Below are positions 11,345-23,839 of a stretch of 64,000 nt of DNA, piece after piece. The notes beneath the pieces are model-generated. The model did no database searches and was not told where the DNA came from. It was given only the letters and a program-made list of their open reading frames with translations. The position numbers and the translations under genes were made by a program. Positions within the stretch are counted from its first letter, which is position 1, and each line of letters opens with the position of its first letter. This DNA comes from Norana najaformis (Eukaryota; Annelida; Clitellata; Crassiclitellata; Hormogastridae), in NCBI GenBank assembly GCA_964023275.1, contig OZ029916.1, forward strand, positions 12,144,607 through 12,208,606, given 5' to 3'.

Positions 11345-12777
11345 CACATGTTAACTGGGGTTAGTCTCCTGATATGATAATTATAGGTCAGACTCAAATC
11401 AACATGTGATATCTAGCGGAAATTGTAATGATATTACAATAGCTCGTATTTTTCCACTACCATCTTGTATCATAATGTATGATTGAATAAAAATGAACAA
11501 AGTCACTTGTTGTAAATCAATCGATATATTATATAGTTCAATGTCTTAATTAACTCTTAATTAAGGCCAGCTTCTTATCAAGCCTAAACCTATGATTCTA
11601 CCCACCCACAAGCTTGGATGGCCATTTTACCTCTGTATACTGACTCTTTGGTAAAGTCTGAAACAGTTTCACTGTGAGTTGTAGTGAGCTTGCATCGACG
11701 TAGAATGGTTAGATTGTCACTCACCACTAGTTGTCTCTGCGCAAACAATTCTATTCACCAGGCCGACATACCTTGTAGACCATCGGTTAAATGTCTCTCG
11801 TAGTAGGTACTTTAAGCAAGTTCCTAGCAGTTCAAGGAACGGGATTCACACGATTCAATCGTAACCGTCCAAAGGAATGGTTCCTTGACGAGATGGAGTT
11901 GCACTGTAGAGTCGAAGACTTTCGACTCACGCCACTAAGTCCCTATCGACACACTTACATGGAATTAATCCACGAATTTCTGACGTTAGTTTCTCGACGA
12001 AAACTTAGTCATTTCACAACGGAAACACAGGTTAATTACCTGTAAAACATGAGCCTTTATATAATCATCATTCCAGAATGCAGTTCGACTTGACAAGTCC
12101 GCAACTGACCACTTATTTCTCGGAGTCACGCTGAATCGCAACAAGGACTTTCCTGTCCAAAATCCAGCCGTGAACTAACTACTTCAACGGTTTTCACAGC
12201 GAATCTTCCACCGTTAAAAGGTTTCCTATTGGCTGAAATTATCGTCTGCCTCTTTCACCAATACTTGTAGCGATTTCATAGTCCTTCTATGAAATCTTCA
12301 TCTGCTCACTTGTTTACAAAGGATAAGGAATCGCGTCCACTGTGTCCCCTCATTGGCTGACGACTTCCAATAGCAACGTGTCGCCATTGGTCGAAAATCC
12401 CACAAGTAAAATCGCGATTGGCTGGCAATCGAAACATCAGTTTGAAATATCATTCGTAATGACTTGCAAACTATGGCAGATTGCGAATAAAACAATCCAT
12501 CAACATCCACGTTGATCACCCATAAAATTAGTTCAGAAAACCATCCTTTGTTCCCCGTATTTAATATATTTTTAGAACCTATGATGGCCTTGCTATTTTG
12601 ATTAGTTTGAACGTCCTAAGCCGGCCAAGTATTTTAAGTAAGTAATTACGTTAGTCAACACAAACGCTTATTCTAATATACGCATAACTATGTCAATAAT
12701 ACGCACAGTTCATACAATAGTAAAATCAATTGGAATTGATAAACATGGCGAGAATATATATATAGATTCAGTCTACA
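11345..12777. other. Unassigned insertion-like segment inside pogo copy A
   Basis: The transposase reading ends abruptly at about 12787 (AFKAY), and the following 1.4 kb is richer in CpG than its surroundings, with no transposase homology. It has TGTTAACTGG on one side and GTCTACA on the other, which would suit a solo LTR, but I could not find a convincing duplication of the target. Confidence 0.3.
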
Positions 12778-12786
12778 TAGGCCTTG

Positions 12787-13840
12787 AATGCACTGAGTGC
12801 ATTGCTTGTTGAGAAGACCCCAGTGTCCACCAAAGCAAACCAGAAAAAGCTCGCTTGTGAATATTACTGCAGCACATTGCATCATAAAACTCTCAAAGAC
12901 ACTTTCTCCATGTTCCTGTCATGGCCTTGAAGATGCCCACATCCAACAGCTGGAGAATACTACTTGTATGAGCAGGTAAACAAAACAGTTCAATGTTGTT
13001 TTCTAGTGCCATTGTAATGACCTGTGACGATATTTAGGAACTGTGCCCATCAAAAGATGAGCAGCTTTCTGCTCTCCAGATGATCAGTTTAACTTTGTCA
13101 AACCATTTGACAAACTGGTATCCCTACATCCATCCTGAAGGCAAGCAGTTATATACTGTTCCCTCTGGTCCACCAATGCACCAAGTGTTGTACAAACACT
13201 TGCCTTTATACATGATGTTCATTGGCAAGTATTAGTCGATAGCTGAGCAGCAAACCTGAATTGTGGAAATTGTTTTTGTTGAAGATGCTTTGGTTTTATG
13301 TGGGTTTTTGACTCCTCGCTTGCAAACCATTTTCTGACTTCCAATGTCGGTTTGAAAACCTGTCTCACCTGCATTAAAAATGTTTTGGTGAATCCAGTTG
13401 TTGTTTACTGCTGTAAGTTTATCAAAGACGTCATCAACAGTGCAGCATTACAAGCAACACATCGTGTCAGCTCACCTTTCCATCTCTTTTCAAACCCATA
13501 CATCCAGTCAGTACCAGGCTGACCAACACACACGTGCTGACAACCAATATTTTTCAGGTAGTCCATCATGATACACTGAACAGAGTTACGATCAATCCCA
13601 AAGCCCCAATCACCAAGCTTCTTCAGTACATGAACAATTATCAGCATGAGTATAGTAGGCCTGCCAGCAGCTCCAAATCGATACTGCTGCAGGTGATTAA
13701 CAAGTGCAGTGCGGTTCATTTGATACATGAAAGTTACCTTCTTTGTGCTCAAGCCACTTTCTTTTACCTCCTTCATTGCACTCTGCATTGCCTCATTTGA
13801 ATAACCATATTTTCTGGCATCTTCCTTTTTTGTAGTAACT
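12787..13840 (-). pseudogene. Pogo/Tigger-type transposase, inactivated
   Basis: Read in shifting minus-strand frames, the order is: an N-terminal helix-turn-helix (MQSAMKEVKESGLSTKKVTF, GAAGRPTIL), a CENP-B-type second HTH ending GTDWMYGFEKRW, then the DDE domain with NAGETGF (13355-13375), VCKRGV, YLPMNIMYKGK, PEGTVYN and the late LQLLDVGIFK motif. Family members carry NADETGF; here the first catalytic Asp is Gly (codon 13367-13369). The second Asp region is frameshifted. The enzyme would cut and paste the element at TA. It cannot be functional here. Confidence 0.85.
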
Positions 13841-14729
13841 GGGCATTATCACTAAATTCAATTTTGCCTGTGGAACAACAGCATAAAATGATGTTAGTGG
13901 AAATTTCATCTAAATAATAATTACATTACTACATAATTCTCCCACCATGGGTTTCCACATTACGCGTTAGCTATATATTCCTTGTTCCTTATTTTACCAC
14001 AGCCCTACAACTGTGTAGGGGTAGATAGGTGGGTCAGACAGCCCTGCCACAGGAAATGAAATATTAACATTTCCACTAGTTAATAATATTCCTAAGCTAG
14101 ATACTTGCTAAGCCTTATTTTGACTCGAAGGTTAACTGACAGAATGCATCATGGCAAATATGGGGCAAGTTTGACACAAACATGGGGTAACACTGACACT
14201 GTGTCAATGTATATACCCCAAAAAGAAAAACAGATATAGAATTCATCCATCCAAAAATACTCTTAAATGAAGTTTGCAACACATATAATAACATTAATGT
14301 CAATAGTTATTAATAAAAAAGTGGACACTAACTGATCAGAAAGTAAAGTTTTTTTACTTTGAAGTAATGGCTTTTCTACACTCAATAATACTGCCTCTAA
14401 ATTTTCTGAAGTTTATGCACCTGTGCTTAAAGTGAATGTAATAATCATAAACAGCACTTCAAATATGCCAAAACGCCAACCAGACATAGTAATTAAGCAA
14501 GTCAATATTATCATATACTGCTGTAAGCAAGAAGTGTCAAAGAATCCCAGTCTCGGAGTTACCCCACATTACCTTATCTGAATAATTATGACATGAGAAA
14601 TGCAGATGTTCAATTTAAAATTCATTATGAGCGATTTTGAAGCAAATTAGGGGCAAATGTGAATAATAATTTCTCAATTTGGCAGGGTCTTAAATGACAC
14701 CACTCATCTGCGCTGAGTATATAATCTCA

Positions 14730-15055
14730 TCTAATCTAATGACTCTACAGCACCATTATCATAATGCCCAAGGCATCAATCGAAGGTCACTTCAAGTGAA
14801 ATCATAATCAAAATTATAATCCATTCAAGAAGTTTGGTCGAATTGCTATAAGTCAGAGAAATCATAAGCATTTGGTAAGCAAGTTGAAACAGATGAATGA
14901 GTCTCAAGTTTAGACCCGAATGACATCACAGCACCGGCAGAACAGATAGAACTTGGCAGCGAATTCCAAAACTGTGGACCAACAACTGAAAACGTTCTAG
15001 AACCCAACACTGTTCTGGTATGAGAGACAACTAGAGTCATAGAGTCCACTGACTG
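14730..15055 (-). pseudogene. CR1/L2-like LINE C-terminal relic
   Basis: The minus strand gives TRTVLGSRTFSVVGPQFWNSLPSS followed by a frame-open end, the FSVAGPxxWNSLP landmark of CR1/L2-type LINE proteins. The 3' end with CACTTCAAGTGAAATCATAA and an AT tail is at about 14790-14820. Confidence 0.75.
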
Positions 15056-15788
15056 AGGTCAATATTTACTGGTACGGTGTCTTGAGCATGGAACAGATTT
15101 AAATTGATTTAAACATATACTTTGTGAAGTATAAAACAGATTTTAAATTGGATTCTTTGCTTGATGGGCAACCAGTATAATGAATACAATATTGGTGCAA
15201 TAAGCTGATTGTCTTGTCTTTTTAATCATCCTCAAGCCAAGAGTTGGCTGCACTACGGACAATTCTGTACCATCTGCTTCTGTCCCTCGTTTCTTGTAAT
15301 AACTGGTCAAACATAATTCAGTCCAAGACTTGATGTTGTTTATCCATGTCATATAATGGGTCTTCCACAAGCTTGAGATCCAGGAATTGTGCCTTTGATC
15401 TCTTTCTCTAAGCAGTCTCCACTCTATCACAGCATTTGCCCAAGGTATAACAGCTTCCTCGTTTTGATTAATCTGGGCAGACTCCTCTCTACTCCTGCAG
15501 TCTCAAGGACCCAATCGTTTTTCTTCTTGGCAGTCCACGGTACTCTAAGAATCTGCCGCAGACACTTCATTTTAAATGCGTTGATTCTTGCCAATTGATT
15601 CGTTGATTCTTGCCAGTAATCAGTTTGATTCCGTGTTTGTCCATAAAGAAATTATGGTCCAGCTCTCACTCACATCCATACTGAGCCACTGACCATAAAA
15701 GAGCTTTCAGATGTCTTATCACTGTTGCAAGCAATATGCCAAGACTTTTCCATACATTTTTAATGCTGCCCCAACACACTGTCTTTTT

Positions 15789-16460
15789 AGTTAGTAAGTA
15801 AGTAAGCTAGCATTTATAGCGCGCTTAAACAAAACTAGTCTTGCACGAAAGCGCGTAACATGAACTAAGTTAATCATAATACAGTCTAAATAGATGAGTT
15901 TTAAGTGCAACTTTCAATGCAGTTATTGTAGGTGAGGTTCGGATGGCGATTGGTAGCTTATTCCATTCTGTTGGTCCGGCGAGAGCAAATGCATGGTTTC
16001 CAAACTTCCTGGTTGAGCGGGTGTTAACAAAAGAGCCAGACGTAGATGAACGCAGTCCTCGTCTAGACTGGAGGGAGGAGCACGGGGTGATGAGAGATGT
16101 CAGATAGGATGGGGAGGAACGGGTAGATATGCGATACATTAAAAGACAGATCTTGAAAATAATGCGGGCTGGTATAGGAAGCCAGTGGAGTTCACGTAGA
16201 GTTGGGGTAATGTGATCACGTGGGGAGAGATTCTTGATAAGCTTTGCAGCAGAATGAAGAATGGAAGTAAGTGGATGGAGAGTGGAGGCAGGGAGGCCAT
16301 ATAGAACCAAGTTACAGTAGTCTACACGCGAAATGACAAGCGCTTGTACTAGAATATGAAGAGATTTTTCGTTTAGGCTTTTCTTGACCTGGCAAATGCG
16401 TCTGAAGTGGAAGAAACAGGATTTGGTTATAGATTTGGTTATATTGGCCAGTCTTGGCCA
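15789..16460 (-). pseudogene. CR1/L2-like LINE 3' end inserted in the RTE-like LINE
   Basis: The minus-strand frame is open from the RTE-like part into this insert, giving a chimeric 270-codon frame (15870-16682). The insert part reads ISRVDYCNLVLYGLPAST, LRELHWLPIPARIIFK and FALAGPTEWNKLP, and ends KTHLFRLYYD. Its 3' UTR ends GCGCGCTATAAATGC with a (TTAC)n tail at 15795-15815. The coding frame is intact up to the stop, so this is a fairly young 5'-truncated copy. The fusion is an accident of insertion and is not a gene. Confidence 0.8.
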
Positions 16461-16739
16461 AATCTCTTTACTGCAATCACAGTCTTCGGTTATCAAGATA
16501 TGGTCAAGATATGGAAATGTGTCAACCTGCTCAAGCTGATTGCCTCGTACTCTGATATTGCAGGTTGTACCATCTGTTACAATGATCTTGCTTTTGTCTG
16601 CATTAATCAACAGACCCTGGTTGCTGCTTGCCTGGTCAAGATGATCCACTATCTCCTGTAGTTCTGCTTTCGAGGTTGCCAACAGAATATGTCATCAGCA
16701 TATCCCAGAAATGTAACTCTTCTCCCTCCTATTTGAATT

Positions 16740-17867
16740 CCACCAGAATAATCATCCAGCACTTCCTTTATGCTTCATTGACTTTGCCCAGGCCTACGAC
16801 TCAGTCTGGAGATCAGGAGCATGGAAGATCTTGGAGAAATATGGCATTCACGCCAAATTAATCAGACTCATCAGAAAACTATATGGCACAATAATGGCAT
16901 GCATTCGATTAGAAGGAGAAGAAACGGAATCGTTCAAGATAGAAACAGGTTTCCGACAGGGGTGCATGCTGTCACCAATCTTGTTTAATATGGTATTGGA
17001 CTATATCATGAGACGTCTGGAAAGAACTCATAATTTGGGAGCACAATCTCAACCAAGAAATGCAGAGGATGTCGAATATGCAGATGATGCATGTATGATT
17101 GCAGAATGCCTAACAAGAGTAATGGAGTTGTTGGACTGAAAATTAACTATAACAAAACTAAAATAATGCCAATAACAAAAAAGGAATACAACGGGCCAAT
17201 AGTTAAGCTTAAGGGACAGGAAATTGAGGTAATAAATAAGTTTGTCTATCTGGGAAGTGAAATGAAAGCAGGGGGAGGATCAGAAACAGAAATCGAAAGG
17301 AGAATAGCGCTTGCAGGGTCAACCTTTAACAGGTTACAAAAGGTCTTCAAACAACATGATATAAAACTGGCGATAAAGCTAAAAATCCTCAACACATTCG
17401 TGATCCCAGTACTAATCTATGGATGTGAGTCATGGAGTATTACAAGAGCAATGGAGAAGAAACTGAATGCAGCAGAAAACAAATGGCTCAGAAGAATACT
17501 AAGAGTTAGCTATAAGGACCATGTAACGAATGAAAGTATTAGACAACGAACACAGCAACCATTGATAAGTAATGTGATCAAGAAAAGAAGGATGAAGTGG
17601 GCAGGACATGTCCTGAGGATGGAGGAGAACCGCAATCCAAAGAAAATCTTTAAATACAAACCGGACGGAAAGAGAGCAGTGGGAAGACCGAAAAGAAGAT
17701 GGATAGATTGCCTTGAAGAGGATCTGAAAGGTGCCGGAGTTACTATCTATGGGAAAACGGAGGGCAGACGGAGAATGACCCTTGAGGAGATGGCCGGGAA
17801 ACGAGATTTGTGGAGGGGTGTCATAGAGAAATCAACGACTGGATCCAGTCCAGAGATGATTACATGA
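16740..17867 (+). pseudogene. RTE-like LINE (another family) inserted in opposite orientation
   Basis: Two overlapping frames are seen. Codons from 16831 give FRQGCMLSPILFNMVLDYI and VEYADDACM, the RT catalytic core. The frame from 17091 gives KFVYLGSEMKAGGG, IYGCESWSITRAMEKKL, KRRMKWAGHVLRMEE and VGRPKRRWIDCL, the usual RTE-like thumb and C-terminal end. One stop/frameshift at about 17139 separates them. The 5' end is truncated near CFIDFAQAYDS. The surrounding minus-strand LINE coding (HLWTG... to IGGRRVTF) resumes on either side. Confidence 0.8.
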
Positions 17868-18689
17868 CATGACTTCCTTTATGACCATCTCTGCCAAGAT
17901 GTTCAATAGGCATGGTGAAATCACACAGCCCTGCCAAACCCCTTTCTTGACACGGAACCCTCGTGATAATATACCGGCTGCTCTCACTTTAGCTTGCTGT
18001 TTAAAGTCCAGTAAGCAGGTTGGTGATATGAACATTGTAATTCCGAGATTTCTACAGCACCCAACGAAAGCCGCGCCCCGGGGATGCAGGTAACCCATGT
18101 CTATCAGGGCCAGCCAGAGCTTCTCATGGGAGACACAATCTTAAAGTCAACAAAGTACAAGTGAAGGGGCTGCTGATGCTCTCTAGTTTTCTGCATCATG
18201 AGATTCTGAGATAAGTGATTTTATATCGTTTCCCTTCCTCTGCAAAGTCCAGCTTGTTCATCTGCCACCTCACATTCAGTTTTCGTCCTAATCCTTTCCA
18301 GGATGATCTTTAGGATGATTTTACTGGCATGTGAAACCAAGGCTATGGTCCTGTAATTCGTGCATTGTTGCATATCGCCTTACTCTGGAAGAGGAATGAA
18401 GATTGAGTTTGTCCAACCTGCTGGCCATTCCCCAATCTCCCATAATGGCTCACACATTCAATGCATAAGCTGATACATGTTTTTGCTATGGCTCTGGCCA
18501 GAGTTTTGAACCATTTATAGTTTGTGCAGATACTACTGTCATCTGACTTGACCAAGACATGAGGACACATGCTGGGTTCCATTCCAACATGACCTTCGTT
18601 TTGTACCACCACCTTGAGCACACAGTAATAACACACATCAGTACCAGTTGGACGATCTAGTTTGGAAGGCTGTAACAACTAAATTTTCA

Positions 18690-19950
18690 TCCAATGTACA
18701 TAAAAACTCTCAAAATGTGATGCTATATGCATAATTGACACTATTTTGATATTTTTAGAGGTTTAGCAGCTCCACAGAATATTTCATCATATGTAGTTTG
18801 ATAAGCCACCAATTAACATAAAATTTGTTCATAAATTCACTTTAATTATGATAAAGAAATGTTTATGTTAACTTTATTTTTAATAGAAATTACTTAGGTG
18901 TGTTGCATTTATATTTTTAAAAGTGATCACATTAGTTTTACAGTTTTGATATTGATATATTAGGGTAAAAAGTCTGTTAATACCGTCCATAATTGCATCT
19001 CGTGAAGCCAAAAAAGACCATATTTGACACTCTGTAAACTCCTTAAAACAAAAAACACCATCGGGATTTTTGGAACACGTATCAAGTGATCTATGCTCTA
19101 TCAGAAAATGCAATAAAAAATAATATTTTGGTGTCCCTTTTTGGGAATATTTTTTCTCTTTGACCCCCCTTGTCAGATTTGGTGAACTTTAACCTACTAT
19201 ATCCAGCAGATGTGAATAAGTAATCAAGTCAAACTCTGCCAAGTAATTGCCAGCTACATAGACAGTATACTTGTAAAAATTGATTGCATTGTGCCTGGTA
19301 ATTGTGGAGATATTGATCACTGAATATTGTAAAATTTAGAAATCAAATGAATATGAAGGCACTTTGACATTTAATTCAGCTGAAATTATAGGACATACAA
19401 TAATAATAATTATATTTTTGTTATCTGCAAAAGAAACTGTACTGGAAGAAAACAAATCATCTAAATTGGTCCAACAGCTCTAGAGATATCAATTCTCAAA
19501 AAGTGGACATCGTGAAGTTTTGCGAAATGCCTTCGGAGGGTGGGATCACGGAATCAACGATATCTTGGAAAGTATTCTAAATATTATCTTGGAAAGTATT
19601 CTAAATATTGCAGAAATATTTTGGGCTTTTCCGTCCAATACATCTTGCAACATGTGGTTAAAATTTCAGCCAATTCTGAGATGGTCGGGTGGGAGGCATT
19701 GGTTGAGTTGAGCTGGAATGACCCATATCTGACCATTTTTCAGTTTTGGTCTGGAGTGACTTAAACCCTCTTCGCTCTTACAATCAATCCAAATCTGAAA
19801 GACGCTTAATTACCGAATCTAGTATTCATGAGTTCCATACGCGTCTGATTGGAACGGATTGAACTCCGGTAATATCTGCTTGTAACAACTGTGACCCCTC
19901 TCTGGCATATTCAATATTTATTAATTAATATAGAGCTGTTTACGACTCTT
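18690..19950. other. No gene seen
   Basis: AT-rich sequence without recognised coding. A 23-bp tandem duplication (ATCTTGGAAAGTATTCTAAA...) lies at about 19560-19608. Confidence 0.6.
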
Positions 19951-19959
19951 CACTGCCCG

Positions 19960-21239
19960 TAGTGTCTGATAATCTAAAAGGCCACATCTTATTAAAACAA
20001 CCATGGATGACCCCTGGCCTGTTAAAATCGTGTAAAATTAAATCTAAACTTTATTTTAAATATCTTTAAAAATCCTTCCACAACCATTAAAAACAAATAC
20101 ACTAAATATAGGAACAAACAAATTAAGCAACTCAGAAATTAAGCCGAAGAACTGTATTATGTAAAAAGTTAAAGGATTATAAACATGATGTGCATTAAGC
20201 TATACGAGGTTTAATAGGAAGTAGTATCCTTAGTAATTTTATTGATGCCATTAATACTGATGGGACCGTGATCAGCGATGCATACTCTATAGCGAATAAG
20301 TTTAATGATTTTTCTTGTCGGCATCAATTCCAGCACCTACCATTTCTTTTGAATTTTATTTGATGCACCCGCCCACCCAACTCGTTTATTTTATTGCCTG
20401 CGTGCGTCAATAAGCTCATTTCCATTTCCAGTTCTATTAAAACAACGCATAGCTCGGGACCAGATGATATTTGTCCTAAATTAGCTAATCCAACGATCAG
20501 TATTATCGACCCAATATTAACTGAAATTATTAACTGTTCATTTAAAACTGGTATTGTGCCAGAAGGAATTAAGATGGCTATATATCATGACATACGCAGA
20601 ATTAGGCATTATGTCCCCATGTCTTCCAGAATATCCTTAGCCAATGCATTGGTCTCCAGTCGCCTTGACCGTTGTAAATCCATTCTTGTTGGTATCACTA
20701 AGTCAAACATGCAGAAACTCTGAAGAGTTCAGAACTCCTTGGCTAGAGCCATAACAAATACTTCTAAATATGAGCATATAACCACTGTGCTTAAATCTTT
20801 ACATTGGCTTCCTGTTCAGCAAAGGATTTGTTTCAAATTAGGACTTACAGTTTATAGAACATTGAACTACGGCCAACCACATTACTTGAAATCAGTCCTT
20901 ATTCCCCAGACTTACCATTATTCAGCAAGGTCATCTGATTGTCTTTCTCCGGTCATACCTTGGGGTAGAACTGTTCTGGGTAAACGAGCATTTCCGGTTG
21001 CTGGACCAAAATTTTGGAACTCCCTCCCTGTGTCTGTTCGTTCTGCTCAGTCGCTTCTGTCATTTCGTTCTCAACTTAAAACTTACCTGTTTCAAATTGC
21101 TTATCCACCATAGGCTGCCTCTCTGTTGTGCGGACTGACCTTCTGGATATCGACCTGATTGTGGCTTGGTTTTGGTGTGCCAACGGTTGATGCCTTGTGC
21201 ATTAGACACCGGCGCATTAGAAGTTGCTAATTATTATTA

Positions 21240-21240
<1 letters not shown>
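19960..21240 (+). pseudogene. CR1-like LINE with internal deletion
   Basis: The first part reads PWMTPGLLKSCKIKSKLYFK and SSGPDDICPKL, the linker between endonuclease and RT. It then stops at about 20585, and the frame continues at YVPMSSRISLANALVSSRLD, so the whole RT palm is gone. The C-terminal part is well kept: VLKSLHWLPVQQRICFKLGL, FPVAGPKFWNSLPVSVRSA and QLKTYLFQIAYPP. A (ATT)n tail of about 40 bases follows, and the second pogo-like element has inserted in it. Confidence 0.8.
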
Positions 21241-21275
<35 letters not shown>

Positions 21276-21625
21276 AGGTAAAGTGGGACAACTTTGACAT
21301 TGGGATTCTTTGACACATCTTACTTACAGCAGTATATGATAATAACTTGCTTACTTACTACGTCTGATTGGTGTTTTGTCATATTCCAAGTGCTATTTAT
21401 GATTATTGCATTCACTTTTAAGTGCGGGTGCAGGGACTTCCGGAAATTTATAGGCGGTATTATCGAGTGTAGAAAAGCCGCTATCTTCAAAGTCAAAAAA
21501 CTTTACTTTCTGAGCGGTAAGTGTCCAACTTTTATGTAATAACTATTAACATTAATGTTGTTATATGTGTTGCAAACTTGAATTAAGAGTAAGTTTTGGA
21601 CGGATGAATTCTATATCTGTTTTGA

Positions 21626-22359
21626 CGAGGTTACAGGAGATGGGGGAGGGGGTAGGACTATGCATCAACAGTGCGAAAACAAAGGCCATGATCATCGGAG
21701 ACACAGAGCACTCAAACATCAGGATAGGCCAGGAAACTATAGATTATGTTAGCAATTTTCCATACCTGGGAAGTTTTATGGAGAAGGATGGCGGCGTAGA
21801 GATGGATGTCAAGACAAGGATTGGTAAAGCTGCATCAGTCTTTCAGAGAATGAGGACAGTATGGAGATCGGGAGCGTTGAGAAGAGACGCAAAGATACAG
21901 TTGTACTCGACATTGGTGTTGCCTGTGGTGTTATACGCGAGTGAGACTTGGAAGACAACGGTGAAGACAACAAAACAACTGAATGTCTTTCATAGGAGGT
22001 GCCTACGATCCATACTGGGCATCTCATGGAGGGACCACGTCAGAAATGAGGAGGTGCTGAGGATGGCGGGAACGCAGGATCTTGAATATGTCATCGCGGG
22101 GAGAAGAGGAAGGTTGGCCGGACACATTCTTAGACTACCGAAGGAGAGAATTGCGAGGACAGCGATGGATTGGGTACCGGAGGGTGGAAGACGTAAAAGG
22201 GGACGGCCGAAAAACACTTGGAGGCGAGCTTTCAGGGGAGATCTGGAGCGGATGGGATTGGACTGGGACGAGGCGCTGGTGATGGCTGGTGAGCGCGTGG
22301 AATGGCGAAGGCTTGTCGACCAATGCTCCGATCGGAGCAGGAGGATCTAAGTCTAAGTA
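21626..22359 (+). pseudogene. RTE-like LINE 3' end inserted in pogo copy B
   Basis: A frame open to 22350 reads LCINSAKTKAMIIGD, YVSNFPYLGSFMEKDGG, VLYASETWKTTVKTT, LRSILGISWRDHVRNEE and GRRKRGRPKNTWRRAF. This is the RTE-like C-terminal region after a truncated RT. The open frame begins in pogo sequence at 21565, but LINE sequence starts only after TCTATATCTGTTTT. Base composition is more GC-rich than the neighbours. With no stops in 240 codons it is a rather young, 5'-truncated insertion. Confidence 0.8.
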
Positions 22360-22470
22360 AGTTTTCGTTTTGGGGTTTACATTGACATAGTGTCAGTGTT
22401 ACTCCAGGTGTGTGTCAAACTTGCCCCATATGTGCCATACTGCATTCTGTAAGTTGACCTTATAGTATCT

Positions 22471-23154
22471 CACCTTGTCACCTTGTGCTGTCAGCTCTTT
22501 GAGCTCTAGCGACCGTCATGATCAGTCTTCTCCATTTCTTTCTTTCCAATGTCGCGTCCCTTAGTTGTGCCAAGTTCATTCCAGTTGCTTCGTGTATCTT
22601 GTCCATCCATTTTTTCCTTGGTCTCCCTTGTTTTCTCTTTCCCTCTCCACAAGCCAGCATCATTTCTTTTTCCAATCCATCTGATCTCATAACATGTCCA
22701 AAGAACCTCAGCTTTGATTTTAGCACTGTTTGTTGTAACGTCTCATCTTGCTCAATTCCAATCGCCTTGCGTACCCATTCATTAGTCCTTTTCTCCGTCC
22801 ATGATGTTCTCAGCATCTTCCTCCATATCCACATTTCACAAGCATTGATTTTTTTCTCTATTTTCTTGGTCATTGTCCACGTCTCACTGCCGTATGTTAC
22901 TGTTGGTATAATCAAGGCCCTCACCAATCTTTTTTTCGTGTCTGTGCTCACATGTTTGTCTTTCCATATTTTTTCTAGTCCATTCATTGCGGCTTTTCCA
23001 ATCGCCACCCTTCGGTTTATTTCCATATCGCACTTTCCTTCTCTTTCTACTACTGATCCCAAGAATGTAAAGCTTGTTACCATCTCTAATTCCTCTCCAT
23101 CCACCATAAAACTGCCCTCCTCAGCTGTTGTCATGATCTTCGTTTTATTTATAT
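22471..23154 (-). mobile_element. RTE-like LINE, young family C, 5'-truncated copy 1
   Basis: It is flanked by the 11-bp duplication TTATAGTATCT (22460-22470 and 23155-23165). The minus-strand frame reads KTKIMTTAEEGSFMVDG, TFLGSVVEREGKCDMEI, YGSETWTMTKKIEKK and RKQGRPRKKWMDKI with no stop until the end. The 3' end is a short AAGGTGAC repeat. It is nearly identical to copies at 24868-26953 and 54529-56242. Confidence 0.9.
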
Positions 23155-23276
23155 TTATAGTATCTAGCTTAGGAATATTAACTAGATTCACTGCCTTGCC
23201 TGCAGCAGGGCCGTCTGACCCAGTTATCTATCCCTACACGGTTGAAGGGCTGTGGTAAAATAAGGAATAAGGAATA

Positions 23277-23640
23277 CAGTGCAATTCACTTAAGACGAAA
23301 ACGGATAGGACAAAATATCGCTTAGTACGAAATGAAAACTTAGTCCGTGCCGATCTAAATCAATAATAACGTTAAATTATTCTCTTAAGACAAAACTGAT
23401 AAAACAAAAAGATCGGTTATTACGAAAATGATTTTCAGTCCTGTGCATTTATTTCAGTGCTAAGTCCGTCGCATAAGACGAAATGTTGACTGAAACACAA
23501 CAGCTGCAGCTTTCAGTAAAGTTTCAGGTTCGCATTTCTGTATACGCCTACGATAGTTTGACAGCGTCGGTCTTTGAAGAATGTCACCACTCGAGGAATG
23601 AGATAGCATACATGTTTATACTGTAATTGGGTGATTAACG
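23277..23640 (+). repeat. Tigger-like terminal repeat fragment
   Basis: After TA, the sequence CAGTGCAATTCACTTAAGAC and the following GGACAAAATATCGCTTAGTA look like a Tigger-type TIR with its subterminal part. The same sequence occurs on the minus strand at about 54262-54345. The right end was not found. Confidence 0.5.
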
Positions 23641-23839
23641 GTAAGAGACACACAGACCACAGCATCAGGCTTGTCAAAATGCATTGGTGCTGAAACTTTT
23701 ATAGCTGTCTACAGTAATGTGGCCATTTCATTCATGGGTATATTTTGCCTGACAATAAAGGACATTAAGGTAGTCATGTGGCACATTTATGGTAGTGAGA
23801 TATGTAACCACAGTGGTGCCCTACTGCTAGACGCATTAT

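Larger units (their letters stand above)
9832..14574 (-). mobile_element. Pogo-like DNA transposon, copy A
   Basis: Both ends read AGGTA inward (AGGTATAACTTGACA on the left, AGGTAATGTGGGGTAAC on the right) and are flanked by TA, as expected of the Tc1/mariner-pogo superfamily. The outer several hundred bases on each side match, in order, the outer parts of a second copy at 21276-27096, which defines the boundaries. Subterminal copies of the TIR core (GGGGTAACATTGACA-like) lie at about 10005-10055 and 14160-14215. The transposase is on the minus strand. About 1.4 kb near 11.35-12.78 kb shows no relation to the transposase and may be a later insertion. Confidence 0.85.
15140..18680 (-). mobile_element. 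RTE-like LINE (family G), split by two later LINE insertions
   Basis: Minus-strand pieces line up in the order of an RTE-type polyprotein. At 18.1-18.7 kb there is a linker and finger region. At 17832-18098 comes AGILSRGFRVKKGVWQGCVISPCLLN (RT motif 4). At 16600-16735 follow GGRRVTFLGYADD and TSKAELQEIVDHLDQASS. The thumb and C-terminal region, with several stops, is at 15140-15780. Two other LINEs interrupt it at about 15789-16460 and 16740-17830. All pieces carry stops or frameshifts. Confidence 0.75.

Noticed and set aside
11345-12777. Definite solo LTR inside pogo copy A
   Set aside because: Candidate ends exist but no matching target duplication; kept only as an unassigned segment.
15870-16682. 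A single 270-codon host protein
   Set aside because: The first 75 codons are RTE-like LINE sequence and the rest L2-like LINE sequence; the join is an insertion boundary.
22518-23258. Hydrophobic 246-codon plus-strand protein (similar frames at 24918-25664 and, on the minus strand, 55536-56195)
   Set aside because: It is the antisense shadow of the family C LINE protein in each copy.
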